From Paragorgia papillata (Eukaryota > Cnidaria > Anthozoa > Scleralcyonacea > Coralliidae), in assembly GCA_035771165.1 (NCBI GenBank), contig JAWNZC010000299.1, forward strand, positions 1 to 64,000: a DNA stretch of 64,000 nt, given 5' to 3'. The notes beneath the pieces were generated by a model, which saw only the letters and a program-made list of their open reading frames with translations, was not told the DNA's origin and ran no database searches. Positions within the stretch are counted from its first letter, which is position 1; each line of letters begins with the position of its first letter. Positions 1 to 14,444 of the stretch are shown piece by piece. A program made the position numbers and the translations under genes.

Positions 1-1442
1 GCATCCCGGCCCTGCAACAAAATTTTGAAATTTTTTGACAACCCCGGCCTTGTCAAAAAATATTGAAACTTTTTGACCACTCCGGCGATGCGACAAAATT
101 TTGAGATTTCTTGACCACTCCGGCGCCGCGAGAAAATTTGGAGATTTTTTTATCACCCTGGCCCTGCGACAAAATTTTGAGATTTTTTTACTACCCCGGC
201 CTTGTCAAAAAATATTGAGGCTTTTTGACCACTCCGGCGAGGCGACAAAATTTTGAGATTTTTTGACCACCCCGGACTTAAACGAAATTTTGAGATTTTT
301 TGACTACCCCGGTCTTGTCAAAAAATATTGAGACTTTCTGACCACTCCGGCGATCCGACAAAATTTTGAGATTTTTTGACCACCCCGGCCTTGTGAAAAA
401 ATATTGAGACTTTTTGACCACTCCGGCGATGTGACAAAATTTTGAGATTTTTTGACCACTCCGGCGCTGCGAGAAAATTTGGTGATTTTTTGATCACCCT
501 GGCGCTGCGACAAAATTTTGAGATTTTTTGACCACCCCGGAGTTAAACGAAATTTTTGATTTTTTGAGCATCCCGGCCCTGCAACAAAATTTTGAGATTT
601 TTTGACTACCCCAGCCTTCTCAAAAAATATTGAGGCTTTTTGACCACTCCGGCGCTGCGAGAAAATTTGGAGATTTTTTGATCACCCTGGCACTGCCACA
701 AAATTTGGAGATTTTTTCATCACCCCGGCCCAGAGACAAAATTTTGAGATTTTTTGACCACCCCGGCCTTGTCAAAAAATATTGAGACTTTCTGACCACT
801 CCGGCGATCCGACAAAATTTTGAGATTTTTTGACCACCCCGGCCTTGTGAAAAAATATTGAGACTTTTTGACCACTCCGGCGATGTGACAAAATTTTTGA
901 GATTTTTTTGACCACTCCGGCGCTGCGAGAAAATTTGGTGATTTTTTGATCACCCTGGCCGCTGCGACAAAATTTTGAGATTTTTTGACCACCCCGGAGT
1001 TAAACGAAATTTTTGATTTTTTGAGCATCCCGGCCCTGCAACAAAATTTTGAGATTTTTTGACTACCCCAGGCTTCTCAAAAAATATTGAGGCTTTTTGA
1101 CCACTCCGCCGCTGCGAGAAAATTTGGAGATTTTTTGATCACCCTGGCACTGCGACAAAATTTGGAGATTTTTTCATCACCCCGGCCCAGAGACAAAATT
1201 TTGAAATTTTTTGACCACCCCGGCCTTGTCAAAAAATATTGAGACTTTTTGACTACTCCGGCGATGCGACAAAATTTTGTGATTTTTTGACCACCCCGGA
1301 CTTAAACGAAATTTTTAGATTTTTTGAGCATCCCGGCCCTGCAACAAAATTTTGAGATTTTTTTGACTACCCAGCCTTCTCAAAAAAATATTGAGGCTTT
1401 TTGACCACTCCGGCGCTGCGAGAAAATTTGGAGATTTTTTGA

Positions 1443-4339
1443 TCACCCTGGCACTGCGAGAAAATTTGGAGATTTTTTGATCACCCTGGCACTGCGACAA
1501 AATTTGGAGATTTTTTTATCACCCTGGCCCAGCGACAAAATTTTAAGATTTTTTGACCACCCCGGCCCTGCAACAAAATTTTGAAATTTTTTGACAACCC
1601 CGGCCTTGTCAATAAATATTGAAACTTTTTGACCACTCCGGGGATGCGACAAAATTTTGAGATTTCTTGACCACTCCGGCGCCGCGAGAAAATTTGGAGA
1701 TTTTTTTATCACCCTGGCCCTGCGACAAAATTTTGAGATTTTTTTACTACCCCGGTCTTGTCAAAAAATATTGAGGCTTTTTGACCACTCCGCACGATGC
1801 GACAAAATTTTGAGATTTTTTGACCACCTCCGGCCCTGCGACAAAATTTTGAGATTTTTTGACCACCCCGGAATTAAACGAAATTTTGAGATTTTTTGAC
1901 TACCGCGGCCTTGTCAAAAATATTGAGTCTTTTTGACCACTCCGGCATGCGACAAAATTTTGAGATTTTTTGTCCACCCCGGCCTTGTGAAAAAATATTG
2001 AGACTTTTTGACCACTCCGGCGATGTGACAAAATTTTGAGATTTTTTGACCACTCCGGCGCTGCGAGAAAATTTGGTGATTTTTTGATAACCCTGGCGCT
2101 GCGACAAAATTTTGAGATTTTTTGACCACCCCGGCCCTGCAACAAAATTTTGAGATTTTTTGACAACCCCGGCCTTGTCAAAAAATATTGAAACTTTTTG
2201 ACCACTCCGGCGATGCGACAAAAATTTTGAGATTTCTTGACCACTCCGCCGCCGCGAGAAAATTTGGAGATTTTTTGATCACCCCTGGCCCTGCGACAAA
2301 AATTTTGAGATTTTTTTACTACCGCGGGCCTTTGTCAAAAAATATTGAGGCTTTTTGACCACTCCGCCGATGCGACAAAATTTTGAGATTTTTTGACCAC
2401 TCCGGCCCTGCGACAAAATTTTGAGATTTTTTTGACCACCCCGGACTTAAACGAAATTTTGAGATTCTTTTGACTACCCCGGGCTTGTCAAAAATATTGA
2501 GTCTTTTTGACCACTCCGGCATGCGACAAAATTTTGAGATTTTTTGACCACCCCGGCCATGTGAAAAAAATATTGAGACTTTTTGACCACTCGGCGATGT
2601 GACAAAATTTTATGAGATTTTTTGACCACTCCGGCGCTGCGAGAAAATTTGGTGATTTTTTGATAACCCTGGCGCTGCGACAAAATTTTGAGATTTTTTG
2701 ACCACCCCGGCCCTGCAACAAAATTTTGAGATTTTTTGACAACCCCGGCCTTGTCAAAAAATATTGAAACTTTTTGACCACTCTGGCGATGCGACAAAAA
2801 TTTTGAGATTTCTTGACCACTCCGCCGCCGCGAGAAAATTTGGAGATTTTTTCATCACCCTGGCCCTGCGACAAAATTTTGAGATTTTTTTTACTACCGC
2901 GGCCTTGTCAAAAAATATTGAGGCTTTTTGACCACTCCGCCGATGCGACAAAATTTTGAGATTTTTTGACCACTCCGGCCCTGCGACAAAATTTTGAGAT
3001 TTTTTGACCACCCCGGACTTAAACGAAATTTTGAGATCTTTTGCCTACCCCGGCCTGGTCAAAAATATTGAGACTTTTTGACCACTCCGGCATGCGACAA
3101 AATTTGGAGATTTTTTGAGCACCCCGGCCTTGTGAAAAAAATATTGAGACTTTTTGACCACTCCGGCGATGTGACAAAATTTTGAGATTTTTTGACCACT
3201 ACGGCGCTGCAACAAAATTTGGAGATTTTTTGACCACTCCGGCCCTGCGACAAAATTTTGACATTTTTTGACCACCCCGCACTTAAACGAAATTTTTAGA
3301 TTTTTTGAGCATCCCGGCCCTGCAACAAAATTTTGATATTTTTTGACTACCCCGGCCTTGTCAAAAAATATAGAGACTTTTTGACCACTCCGGCGATGCG
3401 ACAAAATTTTGAGATTTTTTGACCACTCCGGCGCAGCGAGAAAATTTGGAGATTTTTTGATCACCCTGGCACTGCGACAAAATTTGGAGATTTTTTGATC
3501 ACCCTGGCCCAGCGACAAAACTTGCAGATTTTTTGATCACCCTGGCGCTGCGAGAAAATTTTGAGATTTTTTGACCACTCCGTCGCTGCGGCAAAATTTG
3601 GAGATTTTTTGATCACCCCGGCCCAGAGACAAAATTTGGAGATTTTTTGACCACCCCGGCCCTGCAACAAAATTTTGAGTTTTTTGAGCCTCCCGGTCCT
3701 GCCACAAAATTTTGAGATTTTTTGACTACCCCGGCCTTGTCAAAAAATATTGAGACTTTTTGACCACTCCGGCGATGCGACAAAATTTTGAGATTTTTTG
3801 ACCACTCCGGCGCTGCGAGAAAATTTGGAGATTTTTTGATCACCCTGGCACTGCGACAAAACTTGGAGATTTTTTGATCACCCTGGCGCTGCGACAAAAT
3901 TTTGAGATTTTTTGACCACTCCGGCCTTGTCAAAAAATATTGAAACTTTTTGACCACTCCGGCGATGCGACAAAATTTTGAGATTTTTTGACCACTACGG
4001 CGCTGCGAGTAAATTTGGAGATTTTTTGATCACCCTGGCACTGCGACAAAACTTGGAGATTTTTTGATCACCCTGGCGCTGTAAAATTTTGAGATTTTTT
4101 GACCACTCCGGCGCTGCCAGAAAATTTGCAGATTTTTTGACTACCCCGGCCTTGTCAAAAAATATTGAGACTTTTTGACCACTCCGATCCGGCGATGCGA
4201 CGAAATTTTGAGATTTTTTAACCACTCCGGCCTTGTGAAAAAATATTGAGACTTTTTGACCACTCCGGCGATGTGACAAAATATTGAGATTTTTTGACCA
4301 CTCCGGCGCTGCGAGAAAATTTGGTGATTTTTTGATCAC
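1443..4339. repeat. Higher-order satellite block, copy 1 (partner 6043-8814)
   Basis: The order of monomer variants in this stretch is repeated about 4.59 kb downstream. Matched landmarks are 1900/6498 (offset 4598), 3059/7605 (4546) and 3613/8199 (4586). The offset drifts because the two copies have gained or lost bases. An inner sub-block from 3613 is repeated again from 4827 (offset 1214). Copy 1 carries more single-base indels than copy 2. Confidence 0.8.
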
Positions 4340-6042
4340 CCTGGCGCTGCGACAAAATTTTGAGATTTTTTGACCACCCCGGACTTAAACGAAATTTTTA
4401 GATTTTTTGAGCATCCCGGCCCTGCAACAAAATTTTGAGATTTTTTGACTACCCCAGCCTTCTCAAAAAATATTGAGGCTTTTTGACCACTCCGGCGCTG
4501 CGAGAAAATTTGGAGATTTTTTGATCACCCTGGCGCTGCGACAAAATTTGGAGATTTTTTGATCACCCCGGCCCAGAGACAAAATTTTGAAATTTTTTGA
4601 CCACCCCGGCCTTGTCAAAAAATATTGAGACTTTTTGACTACTCCGGCGATGCGACAAAATTTTGTGATTTTTTGACCACCCCGGACTTAAACGAAATTT
4701 TTAGATTTTTTGAGCATCCCGGCCCTGCAACAAAATTTTGAGATTTTTTGACTACCCAGCCTTCTCAAAAAATATTGAGGCTTTTTGACCACTCCGGCGC
4801 TGCGGCAAAATTTGGAGATTTTTTGATCACCCCGGCCCAGAGACAAAATTTGGAGATTTTTTGACCACCCCGGCCCTGCAACAAAATTTTGAGTTTTTTG
4901 AGCCTCCCGGTCCTGCCACAAAATTTTGAGATTTTTTGACTACCCCGGCCTTGTCAAAAAATATTGAGACTTTTTGACCACTCCGGCGATGCGACAAAAT
5001 TTTGAGATTTTTTGACCACTCCGGCGCTGCGAGAAAATTTGGAGATTTTTTAATCACCCTGGCACTGCGACAAAACTTGGAGATTTTTTGATCACCCTGG
5101 CGCTGCGACAAAATTTTGAGATTTTTTGACCACTCCGGCCTTGTCAAAAAATATTGAGACTTTTTGACCACTCCGGCGATGCGACAAAATTTTGAGATTT
5201 TTTGACCACTCCGGCGCTGCGAGTAAATTTGGAGATTTTTTGATCACCCTGGCACTGCGACAAAACTTGGAGATTTTTTGATCACCCTGGCGCTGCGACA
5301 AAATTTTGAGATTTTTTGACCACTCCGGCGCTGCCAGAAAATTTGCAGATTTTTTGACTACCCCGGCCTTGTCAAAAAATATTGAGACTTTTTGACCACT
5401 CCGATCCGGCGATGCGACGAAATTTTGAGATTTTTTAACCACTCCGGCCTTGTGAAAAAATATTGAGACTTTTTGACCACTCCGGCGATGTGACAAAATT
5501 TTGAGATTTTTTGACCACTCCGGCGCTGCGAGAAAATTTGGTGATTTTTTGATCACCCTGGCGCTGCGACAAAATTTTGAGATTTTTTGACCACCCCGGA
5601 GTTAAACGAAATTTTTGATTTTTTGAGCATCCCGGCCCTGCAACAAAATTTTGAGATTTTTTGACTACCCCAGCCTTCTCAAAAAATATTGAGGCTTTTT
5701 GACCACTCCGGCGCTGCGAGAAAATTTGGAGATTTTTTGATCACCCTGGCACTGCGACAAAATTTGGAGATTTTTTCATCACCCCGGCCCAGAGACAAAA
5801 TTTTGAAATTTTTTGACCACCCCGGCCTTGTCAAAAAATATTGAGACTTTTTGACTACTCCGGCGATGCGACAAAATTTTGTGATTTTTTGACCACCCCG
5901 GACTTAAACGAAATTTTTAGATTTTTTGAGCATCCCGGCCCTGCAACAAAATTTTGAGATTTTTTGACTACCCAGCCTTCTCAAAAAATATTGAGGCTTT
6001 TTGACCACTCCGGCGCTGCGAGAAAATTTGGAGATTTTTTGA

Positions 6043-8814
6043 TCACCCTGGCACTGCGACAAAATTTGGAGATTTTTTTATCACCCTGGCCCAGCGACAA
6101 AATTTGGAGATTTTTTGTTCACCCTGGCGCTGCGACAAAATTTTAAGATTTTTTGACCACCCCGGCCCTGCAACAAAATTTTGAGATTTTTTGACAACCC
6201 CGGCCTTGTCAAAAAATATTGAAACTTTTTGACCACTCCGGCGATGCGACAAAATTTTGAGATTTCTTGACCACTCCGGCGCCGCGAGAAAATTTGGAGA
6301 TTTTTTGATCACCCTGGCCCTGCGACAAAATTTTGAGATTTTTTTACTACCCCGGCCTTGTCAAAAAATATTGAGGCTTTTTGACCACTCCGCCGATGCG
6401 ACAAAATTTTGAGATTTTTTGACCACTCCGGCCCTGCGACAAAATTTTGAGATTTTTTGACCACCCCGGACTTAAACGAAATTTTGAGATTTTTTGACTA
6501 CCGCGGCCTTGTCAAAAATATTGAGTCTTTTTGACCACTCCGGCATGCGACAAAATTTTGAGATTTTTTGTCCACCCCGGCCTTGTGAAAAAATATTGAG
6601 ACTTTTTGACCACTCCGGCGATGTGACAAAATTTTGAGATTTTTTGACCACTCCGGCGCTGCGAGAAAATTTGGTGATTTTTTGATAACCCTGGCGCTGC
6701 GACAAAATTTTGAGATTTTTTGACCACCCCGGCCCTGCAACAAAATTTTGAGATTTTTTGACAACCCCGGCCTTGTCAAAAAATATTGAAACTTTTTGAC
6801 CACTCCGGCGATGCGACAAAATTTTGAGATTTCTTGACCACTCCGCCGCCGCGAGAAAATTTGGAGATTTTTTGATCACCCTGGCCCTGCGACAAAATTT
6901 TGAGATTTTTTTACTACCGCGGCCTTGTCAAAAAATATTGAGGCTTTTTGACCACTCCGCCGATGCGACAAAATTTTGAGATTTTTTGACCACTCCGGCC
7001 CTGCGACAAAATTTTGAGATTTTTTGACCACCCCGGACTTAAACGAAATTTTGAGATCTTTTGACTACCCCGGCCTTGTCAAAAATATTGAGTCTTTTTG
7101 ACCACTCCGGCATGCGACAAAATTTTGAGATTTTTTGACCACCCCGGCCTTGTGAAAAAATATTGAGACTTTTTGACCACTCGGCGATGTGACAAAATTT
7201 TGAGATTTTTTGACCACTCCGGCGCTGCGAGAAAATTTGGTGATTTTTTGATAACCCTGGCGCTGCGACAAAATTTTGAGATTTTTTGACCACCCCGGCC
7301 CTGCAACAAAATTTTGAGATTTTTTGACAACCCCGGCCTTGTCAAAAAATATTGAAACTTTTTGACCACTCTGGCGATGCGACAAAATTTTGAGATTTCT
7401 TGACCACTCCGCCGCCGCGAGAAAATTTGGAGATTTTTTCATCACCCTGGCCCTGCGACAAAATTTTGAGATTTTTTTACTACCGCGGCCTTGTCAAAAA
7501 ATATTGAGGCTTTTTGACCACTCCGCCGATGCGACAAAATTTTGAGATTTTTTGACCACTCCGGCCCTGCGACAAAATTTTGAGATTTTTTGACCACCCC
7601 GGACTTAAACGAAATTTTGAGATCTTTTGCCTACCCCGGCCTGGTCAAAAATATTGAGACTTTTTGACCACTCCGGCATGCGACAAAATTTTGAGATTTT
7701 TTGACCACCCCGGCCTTGTGAAAAAATATTGAGACTTTTTGACCACTCCGGCGATGTGACAAAATTTTGAGATTTTTTGACCACTACGGCGCTGCAACAA
7801 AATTTGGAGATTTTTTGACCACTCCGGCCCTGCGACAAAATTTTGACATTTTTTGACCACCCCGCACTTAAACGAAATTTTTAGATTTTTTGAGCATCCC
7901 GGCCCTGCAACAAAATTTTGATATTTTTTGACTACCCCGGCCTTGTCAAAAAATATAGAGACTTTTTGACCACTCCGGCGATGCGACAAAATTTTGAGAT
8001 TTTTTGACCACTCCGGCGCAGCGAGAAAATTTGGAGATTTTTTGATCACCCTGGCACTGCGACAAAATTTGGAGATTTTTTGATCACCCTGGCCCAGCGA
8101 CAAAACTTGCAGATTTTTTGATCACCCTGGCGCTGCGAGAAAATTTTGAGATTTTTTTGACCACTCCGTCGCTGCGGCAAAATTTGGAGATTTTTTGATC
8201 ACCCCGGCCCAGAGACAAAATTTGGAGATTTTTTGACCACCCCGGCCCTGCAACAAAATTTTGAGTTTTTTGAGCCTCCCGGTCCTGCCACAAAATTTTG
8301 AGATTTTTTGACTACCCCGGCCTTGTCAAAAAATATTGAGACTTTTTGACCACTCCGGCGATGCGACAAAATTTTGAGATTTTTTGACCACTCCGGCGCT
8401 GCGAGAAAATTTGGAGATTTTTTGATCACCCTGGCACTGCGACAAAACTTGGAGATTTTTTGATCACCCTGGCGCTGCGACAAAATTTTGAGATTTTTTG
8501 ACCACTCCGGCCTTGTCAAAAAATATTGAGACTTTTTGACCACTCCGGCGATGCGACAAAATTTTGAGATTTTTTGACCACTCCGGCGCTGCGAGTAAAT
8601 TTGGAGATTTTTTGATCACCCTGGCACTGCGACAAAACTTGGAGATTTTTTGATCACCCTGGCGCTGCGACAAAATTTTGAGATTTTTTGACCACTCCGG
8701 CGCTGCCAGAAAATTTGCAGATTTTTTGACTACCCCGGCCTTGTCAAAAAATATTGAGACTTTTTGACCACTCCGATCCGGCGATGCGACGAAATTTTGA
8801 GATTTTTTAACCAC
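6043..8814. repeat. Higher-order satellite block, copy 2 (partner 1443-4339)
   Basis: This is a second copy of the variant order seen from 1443 to 4339, with cleaner monomers. Translations of corresponding stretches are nearly identical between the copies, so the duplication is younger than the divergence among monomers. Confidence 0.8.
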
Positions 8815-9697
8815 TCCGGCCCTGCGACAAAATTCTGAGATTTCTTGACCATCCCGGACTTAAACGAAATTTTTAGATTTTTTGAGCATCCCGGCCCTGC
8901 AACAAAATATTGAGACTTTTTGACCACTCTGGCGATGCGACAAAATTTTGAGATTCTTTGACCACTCCGACGCTGCGACAAAATTTTGAGATTTTTTGAC
9001 CACCCCGGCCCTGCGACAAAATTTTTGGATTTTTTGATCACCCTGGCGCTGCGACAAAATTTTGAGATTTTTTGACCACTCCGGCGCTGCGAGAAAATTT
9101 GGAGATTTTTTGATCACCCTGGCGCTGCGACAAAATTTTGAGATTTTTTGACCACTCCGTCGCTGCGACAAAATTTGGAGATTTTTTGACCACCCCGGCC
9201 CTGCAACAAAATTTTGAGATTTTTTGAGCATGCCGGTCCTGCCACAAAATTTTGAGATTTTTTGACTACCCCGGCCTTGTCAAAAAATATTGAGACTTTT
9301 TGACCACTCCGATCCGGCGATACGACGAAATTTTGAGATTTTTTAACCACTCCGGCCCTGCAACAAAATTCTGAGATTTTTTGACCACCCCGGACTTAAA
9401 CGAAATTTTTAGATTTTTTGAGCATCCGGCCCTGCAACAAAATTTTGAGATTTTTTGACTACCCCGGCCTTGTCAAAAAATATTGAGACTTTTTGACCAC
9501 TCCGGCGATGCGACAAAATTTTGAGATTTTTTGATCACCCTGGCACTGCGACAAAATTTGGAGATTTTTTCATCACCCCGGCCCAGAGACAAAATTTTGA
9601 GATTTTTTGACCACCCCGGCCTTGTCAAAAAATATTGAGACTTTTTGACTACTCCGGCGATGCGACAAAATTTTGTGATTTTTTGACCACCCCCGAC

Positions 9698-11139
9698 TTA
9701 AACGAAATTTTTAGATTTTTTGAGCATCCCGGCCCTGCAACAAAATTTTGAGATTTTTTGACTACCCAGCCTTCTCAAAAAATATTGAGGCTTTTTGACC
9801 ACTCCGGCGCTGCGAGAAAATTTGGAGATTTTTTGATCACCCTGGCACTGCGACAAAATTTTGAGATTTTTTGAGCACTCCGGCGCTGCAACAAAATTTG
9901 GAGATTTTTTGATCACTCCGGACTTAAACGAAATTTTTAGATTTTTTGTTCATCCCGGCCCTGCAACAAAATTTTGAGGTTTTTTGACTACCCCGGCCTT
10001 GCCAAAAAATATTCAGACTTTTTAACCACTCCGGCGACGGGACAAAATTTTGAGATTTTTTGACCACTCCGGCGCTGCGACAAAATTTGGGGATTTTTTG
10101 ACCACCCCGGACCTGCAACAAAATTTTGAGATTTTTTGACCACCCCGGCCCTGTCAAAAAATATTGAGACTTTTTGACCACTCCGGCCATGCGACAAAAT
10201 TTTGAGATTGGTTGAGCAACCCGGCCCTGTCAAAAAATATTGAGACTTTTCTACCACTCCGCCGCTGCGACAAAATTTGGAGACTTTTTGATCACCCTGG
10301 CCCTGTCAAAAAATATTGAGACTTTTTGACCACTCCAGCGATGCGATAAAATTTTGAGATTTTTTGACCACCCCGGTCCTGCGAGAAAATTTTGAGATTT
10401 TTGACCGCCACGGCCCTGCTACAAAGTTTTTAGTTTTTTTGACCACTCCGGCCCAGCGACAAAATCGGAGATTTTTGATCACCTGGCCCTGCGACAAAAT
10501 TTTGAGATTTTTTGACCACCCCGGCCTTGTCAAAAAATATTGAGACTTTTTGACCACTCCGGCGATGCGACAAAATTTTGAGATTGTTTGAGCACCCCGG
10601 CCCTGTCAAAAAATATTGAGACTTTTTGACCACTCCAGCGATTCGACAAAATTTTGAGGTTTTTTGACCACCCCGGTCCTGCGAGAAAATTTTGAGATTT
10701 TTGACCGCCACGGCCCTGCTACAAAGTTTTTAGATTTTTTGACCACTCCGGCCCAGCGACAAAATCGGAGATTTTTGATCACCTGGCCCTGCGACAAAAT
10801 TTTGAGATTTTTTGACCACTCCGGCGCTGCGAGAAAATTTGGAGATTTTTTGATCACCCTGGCACTGCGACAAAACTTGGAGATTTTTTGATCACCCTGG
10901 CGCTGCGACAAAATTTTGAGATTTTTTGACCACTCCGGCGCTGCGAGAAAATTTGCAGATTTTTTGATCACCCTGGCCAAGCGACAAAACTTGGAGATTT
11001 TTTGATCACGCTGGCGCTGCGACAAAATTTTGAGATTTTTTGACCACTCAGGCGCTGCGAAAAAATTTGGAGATTTTTTGATCACCCTGGCGCTGCGACA
11101 AAATTTTGAGATTTTTTGACCACTCCGGCGCTGCGACAA
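9698..11139. repeat. Higher-order satellite block, near-identical partner at 28762-30203
   Basis: Five landmarks (9698, 9924, 9988, 10306, 10606) recur at exactly +19,064 bp with almost identical sequence, including rare variants such as the GGGGATTTTT or GGAGATTTTT monomer and the truncated TTTTTGACCGCCACGGCC junction. The similarity continues to about 14.4 kb and 32.9 kb, with the offset dropping to 18,761 and then 18,647. The second drop, 114 bp, is exactly three monomers. Confidence 0.8.
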
Positions 11140-13134
11140 AATTTGGAGATTTTTTGATCACCCCGGCCCAGAGACAAAATTTGGAGATTTTTTGACTACC
11201 CCGGCCTAACAACAAAATTTTTAGATTTTTTGACTACCCCGGCCTTGTCAAAAAATATTGAGACTTTTTGACCACTCCGATCCGGCGATGCGACGAAATT
11301 TTGATATTTTTTAACCACTCCGGCCCTGCGACAAAATTCTGAGATTTCTTGAGCATCCCGGACTTAAACGAAATTTTTAGATTTTTTGAGCATCCCGGCC
11401 CTGCAACAAAATTTTGAGATTTTTTGACTACCCCGGCCTTGTCAAAAAATATTGAGACTTTTTGACCACTCCGGCCCTGCGACAAAATTCTGAGATTTCT
11501 TGACCATCCCGGACTTAAACGAAATTTTTAGATTTTTTGAGCATCCCGGCCCTGCAACAAAATTTTGAGATTTTTTGACTACCCCGGCCTTGTCAAAAAA
11601 TATTGAGACTTTTTGACCACTCTGGCGATGCGACAAAATTTTGAGATTCTTTGACCACTCCGGCGCTGCGACAAAATTTTTAGATTTTTTGAGCATCCCG
11701 GCCCTGCAACAAAATTTTGAGATTTTTTGACCACTCCGGCCTTGTCAAAAAATATTGAGACTTTTTGACCACTCTGGCGATGCGACAAAATTTTGAGATT
11801 CTTTGACCACTCCGGCGCTGCGACAAAATTTTGAGATTTTTTGACCACCCCGGCCCTGCGACAAAATTTTTGGATTTTTTGATCACCCTGGCGCTGCGAC
11901 AAAATTTTGAGATTTTTTGACCACTCCGGCGCTGCGAGAAAATTTGGAGATTTTTTGATCACCCTGGCGCTGCGACAAAATTTTGAGATTTTTTGACCAC
12001 TCCGTCGCTGCGACAAAATTTGGAGATTTTTTGACCACCCCGGCCCTGCAACAAAATTTTGAGATTTTTTGAGCATCCCGGTCCTGCCACAAAATTTTGA
12101 GATTTTTTGACTACCCCGGCCTTGTCAAAAAATATTGAGACTTTTTGACCACTCCGGCGATGCGACAAAATTTTGAGATTTTTTGATCACCCTGGCACTG
12201 CGACAAAATTTGGAGATTTTTTCATCACCCCGGCCCAGAGACAAAATTTTGAGATTTTTTGACCACCCCGGCCTTGTCAAAAAATATTGAGACTTTTTGA
12301 CTACTCCGGCGATGCGACAAAATTTTGTGATTTTTTGACCACCCCGGACTTAAACGAAATTTTTAGATTTTTTGAGCATCCCGGCCCTGCAACAAAATTT
12401 TGAGATTTTTTGACTACCCAGCCTTCTCAAAAAATATTGAGGCTTTTTGACCACTCCGGCGCTGCGAGAAAATTTGGAGATTTTTTGAGCACTCCGGCGC
12501 TGCAACAAAATTTGGAGATTTTTTGATCACCCCGGCCTTGTCAAAAAATATTGAGACTTTTTGACCACTCCGGCGATGCGACAAAATTTTGAGATTTTTT
12601 GACCACTCCGGCGCTGCGAGAAAATTTGGAGATTTTTTGATCACCCTGGCACTGCGACAAAACTTGGAGATTTTTTGATCACCCTGGCGCTGCGACAAAA
12701 TTTTGAGATTTTTTGACCACTCCGGCCTTGTCAAAAAATATTGAGACTTTTTGACCACTCCGGCGATGCGACAAAATTTTGAGATTTTTTGACCACTCCG
12801 GCGCTGCGAGAAAATTTGGAGATTTTTTGATCACCCTGGCACTGCGACAAAACTTGGAGATTTTTTGATCACCCTGGCGCTGCGACAAAATTTTGAGATT
12901 TTTTGACCACTCCGGCGCTGCGAGAAAATTTGCAGATTTTTTCATCACCCTGGCCAAGCGACAAAACTTGGAGATTTTTTGATCACCCTGGCGCTGCGAC
13001 AAAATTTGGAGATTTTTTGACCACTCAGGCGCTGCGAGAAAATTTGGAGATTTTTTGATCACCCTGGCGCTGCGACAAAATTTTGAGATTTTTTGACCAC
13101 TCCGGCGCTGCGACAAAATTTGGAGATTTTTTGA

Positions 13135-14444
13135 TCACCCCGGCCCAGAGACAAAATTCTGAGATTTCTTGACCATCCCGGACTTAAACGAAATTTTTAG
13201 ATTTTTTGAGCATCCCGGCCCTGCAACAAAATTTTGAGATTTTTTGACTACCCCGGCCTTGTCAAAAAATATTGAGACTTTTTGACCACTCTGGCGATGC
13301 GACAAAATTTTGAGATTCTTTGACCACTCCGGCGCTGCGAGAAAATTTGGAGATTTTTTGATCACCCTGGCGCTGCGACAAAATTTTGAGATTTTTTGAC
13401 CACCCCGGCCCTGCGACAAAATTTTTGGATTTTTTGATCACCCTGGCGCTGCGACAAAATTTTGAGGTTTTTTGACTACCCCGGCCTTGCCAAAAAATAT
13501 TCAGACTTTTTAACCACTCCGGCGACGGGACAAAATTTTGAGATTTTTTGACCACTCCGGCCTTGTCAAAAAATATTGAGACTTTTTGACCACTCCGGCG
13601 ATGCGACAAAATTTTGAGATTTTTTGACTACTCCGGCGCTGCGAGAAAATTTGGAGATTTTTTGATCACCCTGGCACTGCGACAAAACTTGGAGATTTTT
13701 TGATCACCCTGGCGCTGCGACAAAATTTTGAGATTTTTTGACCACTCCGGCGCTGCGAGAAAATTTGCAGATTTTTTCATCACCCTGGCCAAGCGACAAA
13801 ACTTGGAGATTTTTTGATCACCCTGGCGCTGCGACAAAATTTTGAGATTTTTTGACCACTCAGGCGCTGCGAGAAAATTTGGAGACTTTTTGATCACCCT
13901 GGCGCTGCGACAAAATTTTGAGATTTTTTGACCACTCCGGCGCTGCGACAAAATTTGGAGATTTTTTGATCACCCCGGCCCAGAGACAAAATTCTGAGAT
14001 TTCTTGACCATCCCGGACTTAAACGAAATTTTTAGATTTTTTGAGCATCCCGGCCCTGCAACAAAATTTTGAGATTTTTTGACTACCCCGGCCTTGTCAA
14101 AAAATATTGAGACTTTTTGACCACTCTGGCGATGCGACAAAATTTTGAGATTCTTTGACCACTCCGGCGCTGCGAGAAAATTTGGAGATTTTTTGATCAC
14201 CCTGGCGCTGCGACAAAATTTTGAGATTTTTTGACCACCCCGGCCCTGCGACAAAATTTTTGGATTTTTTGATCACCCTGGCGCTGCGACAAAATTTTGA
14301 GGTTTTTTGACTACCCCGGCCTTGCCAAAAAATACTCAGACTTTTTAACCACTCCGGCGACGGGACAAAATTTTGAGATTGGTTGAGCAACCCGGCCCTG
14401 TCAAAAAATATTGAGACTTTTCTACCACTCCGCCGCTGCGACAA
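13135..14444. repeat. Tandem higher-order satellite unit of 835 bp
   Basis: The segment from 13135 is repeated from 13970, and that from 13262 from 14097, an offset of 835 bp or about 22 monomers. Further copies of the same unit begin at 15029, 20619 and 31782. Each contains the AAATTCTGAGATTTCTTGAC variant followed by the CTTAAACG variant. Confidence 0.75.
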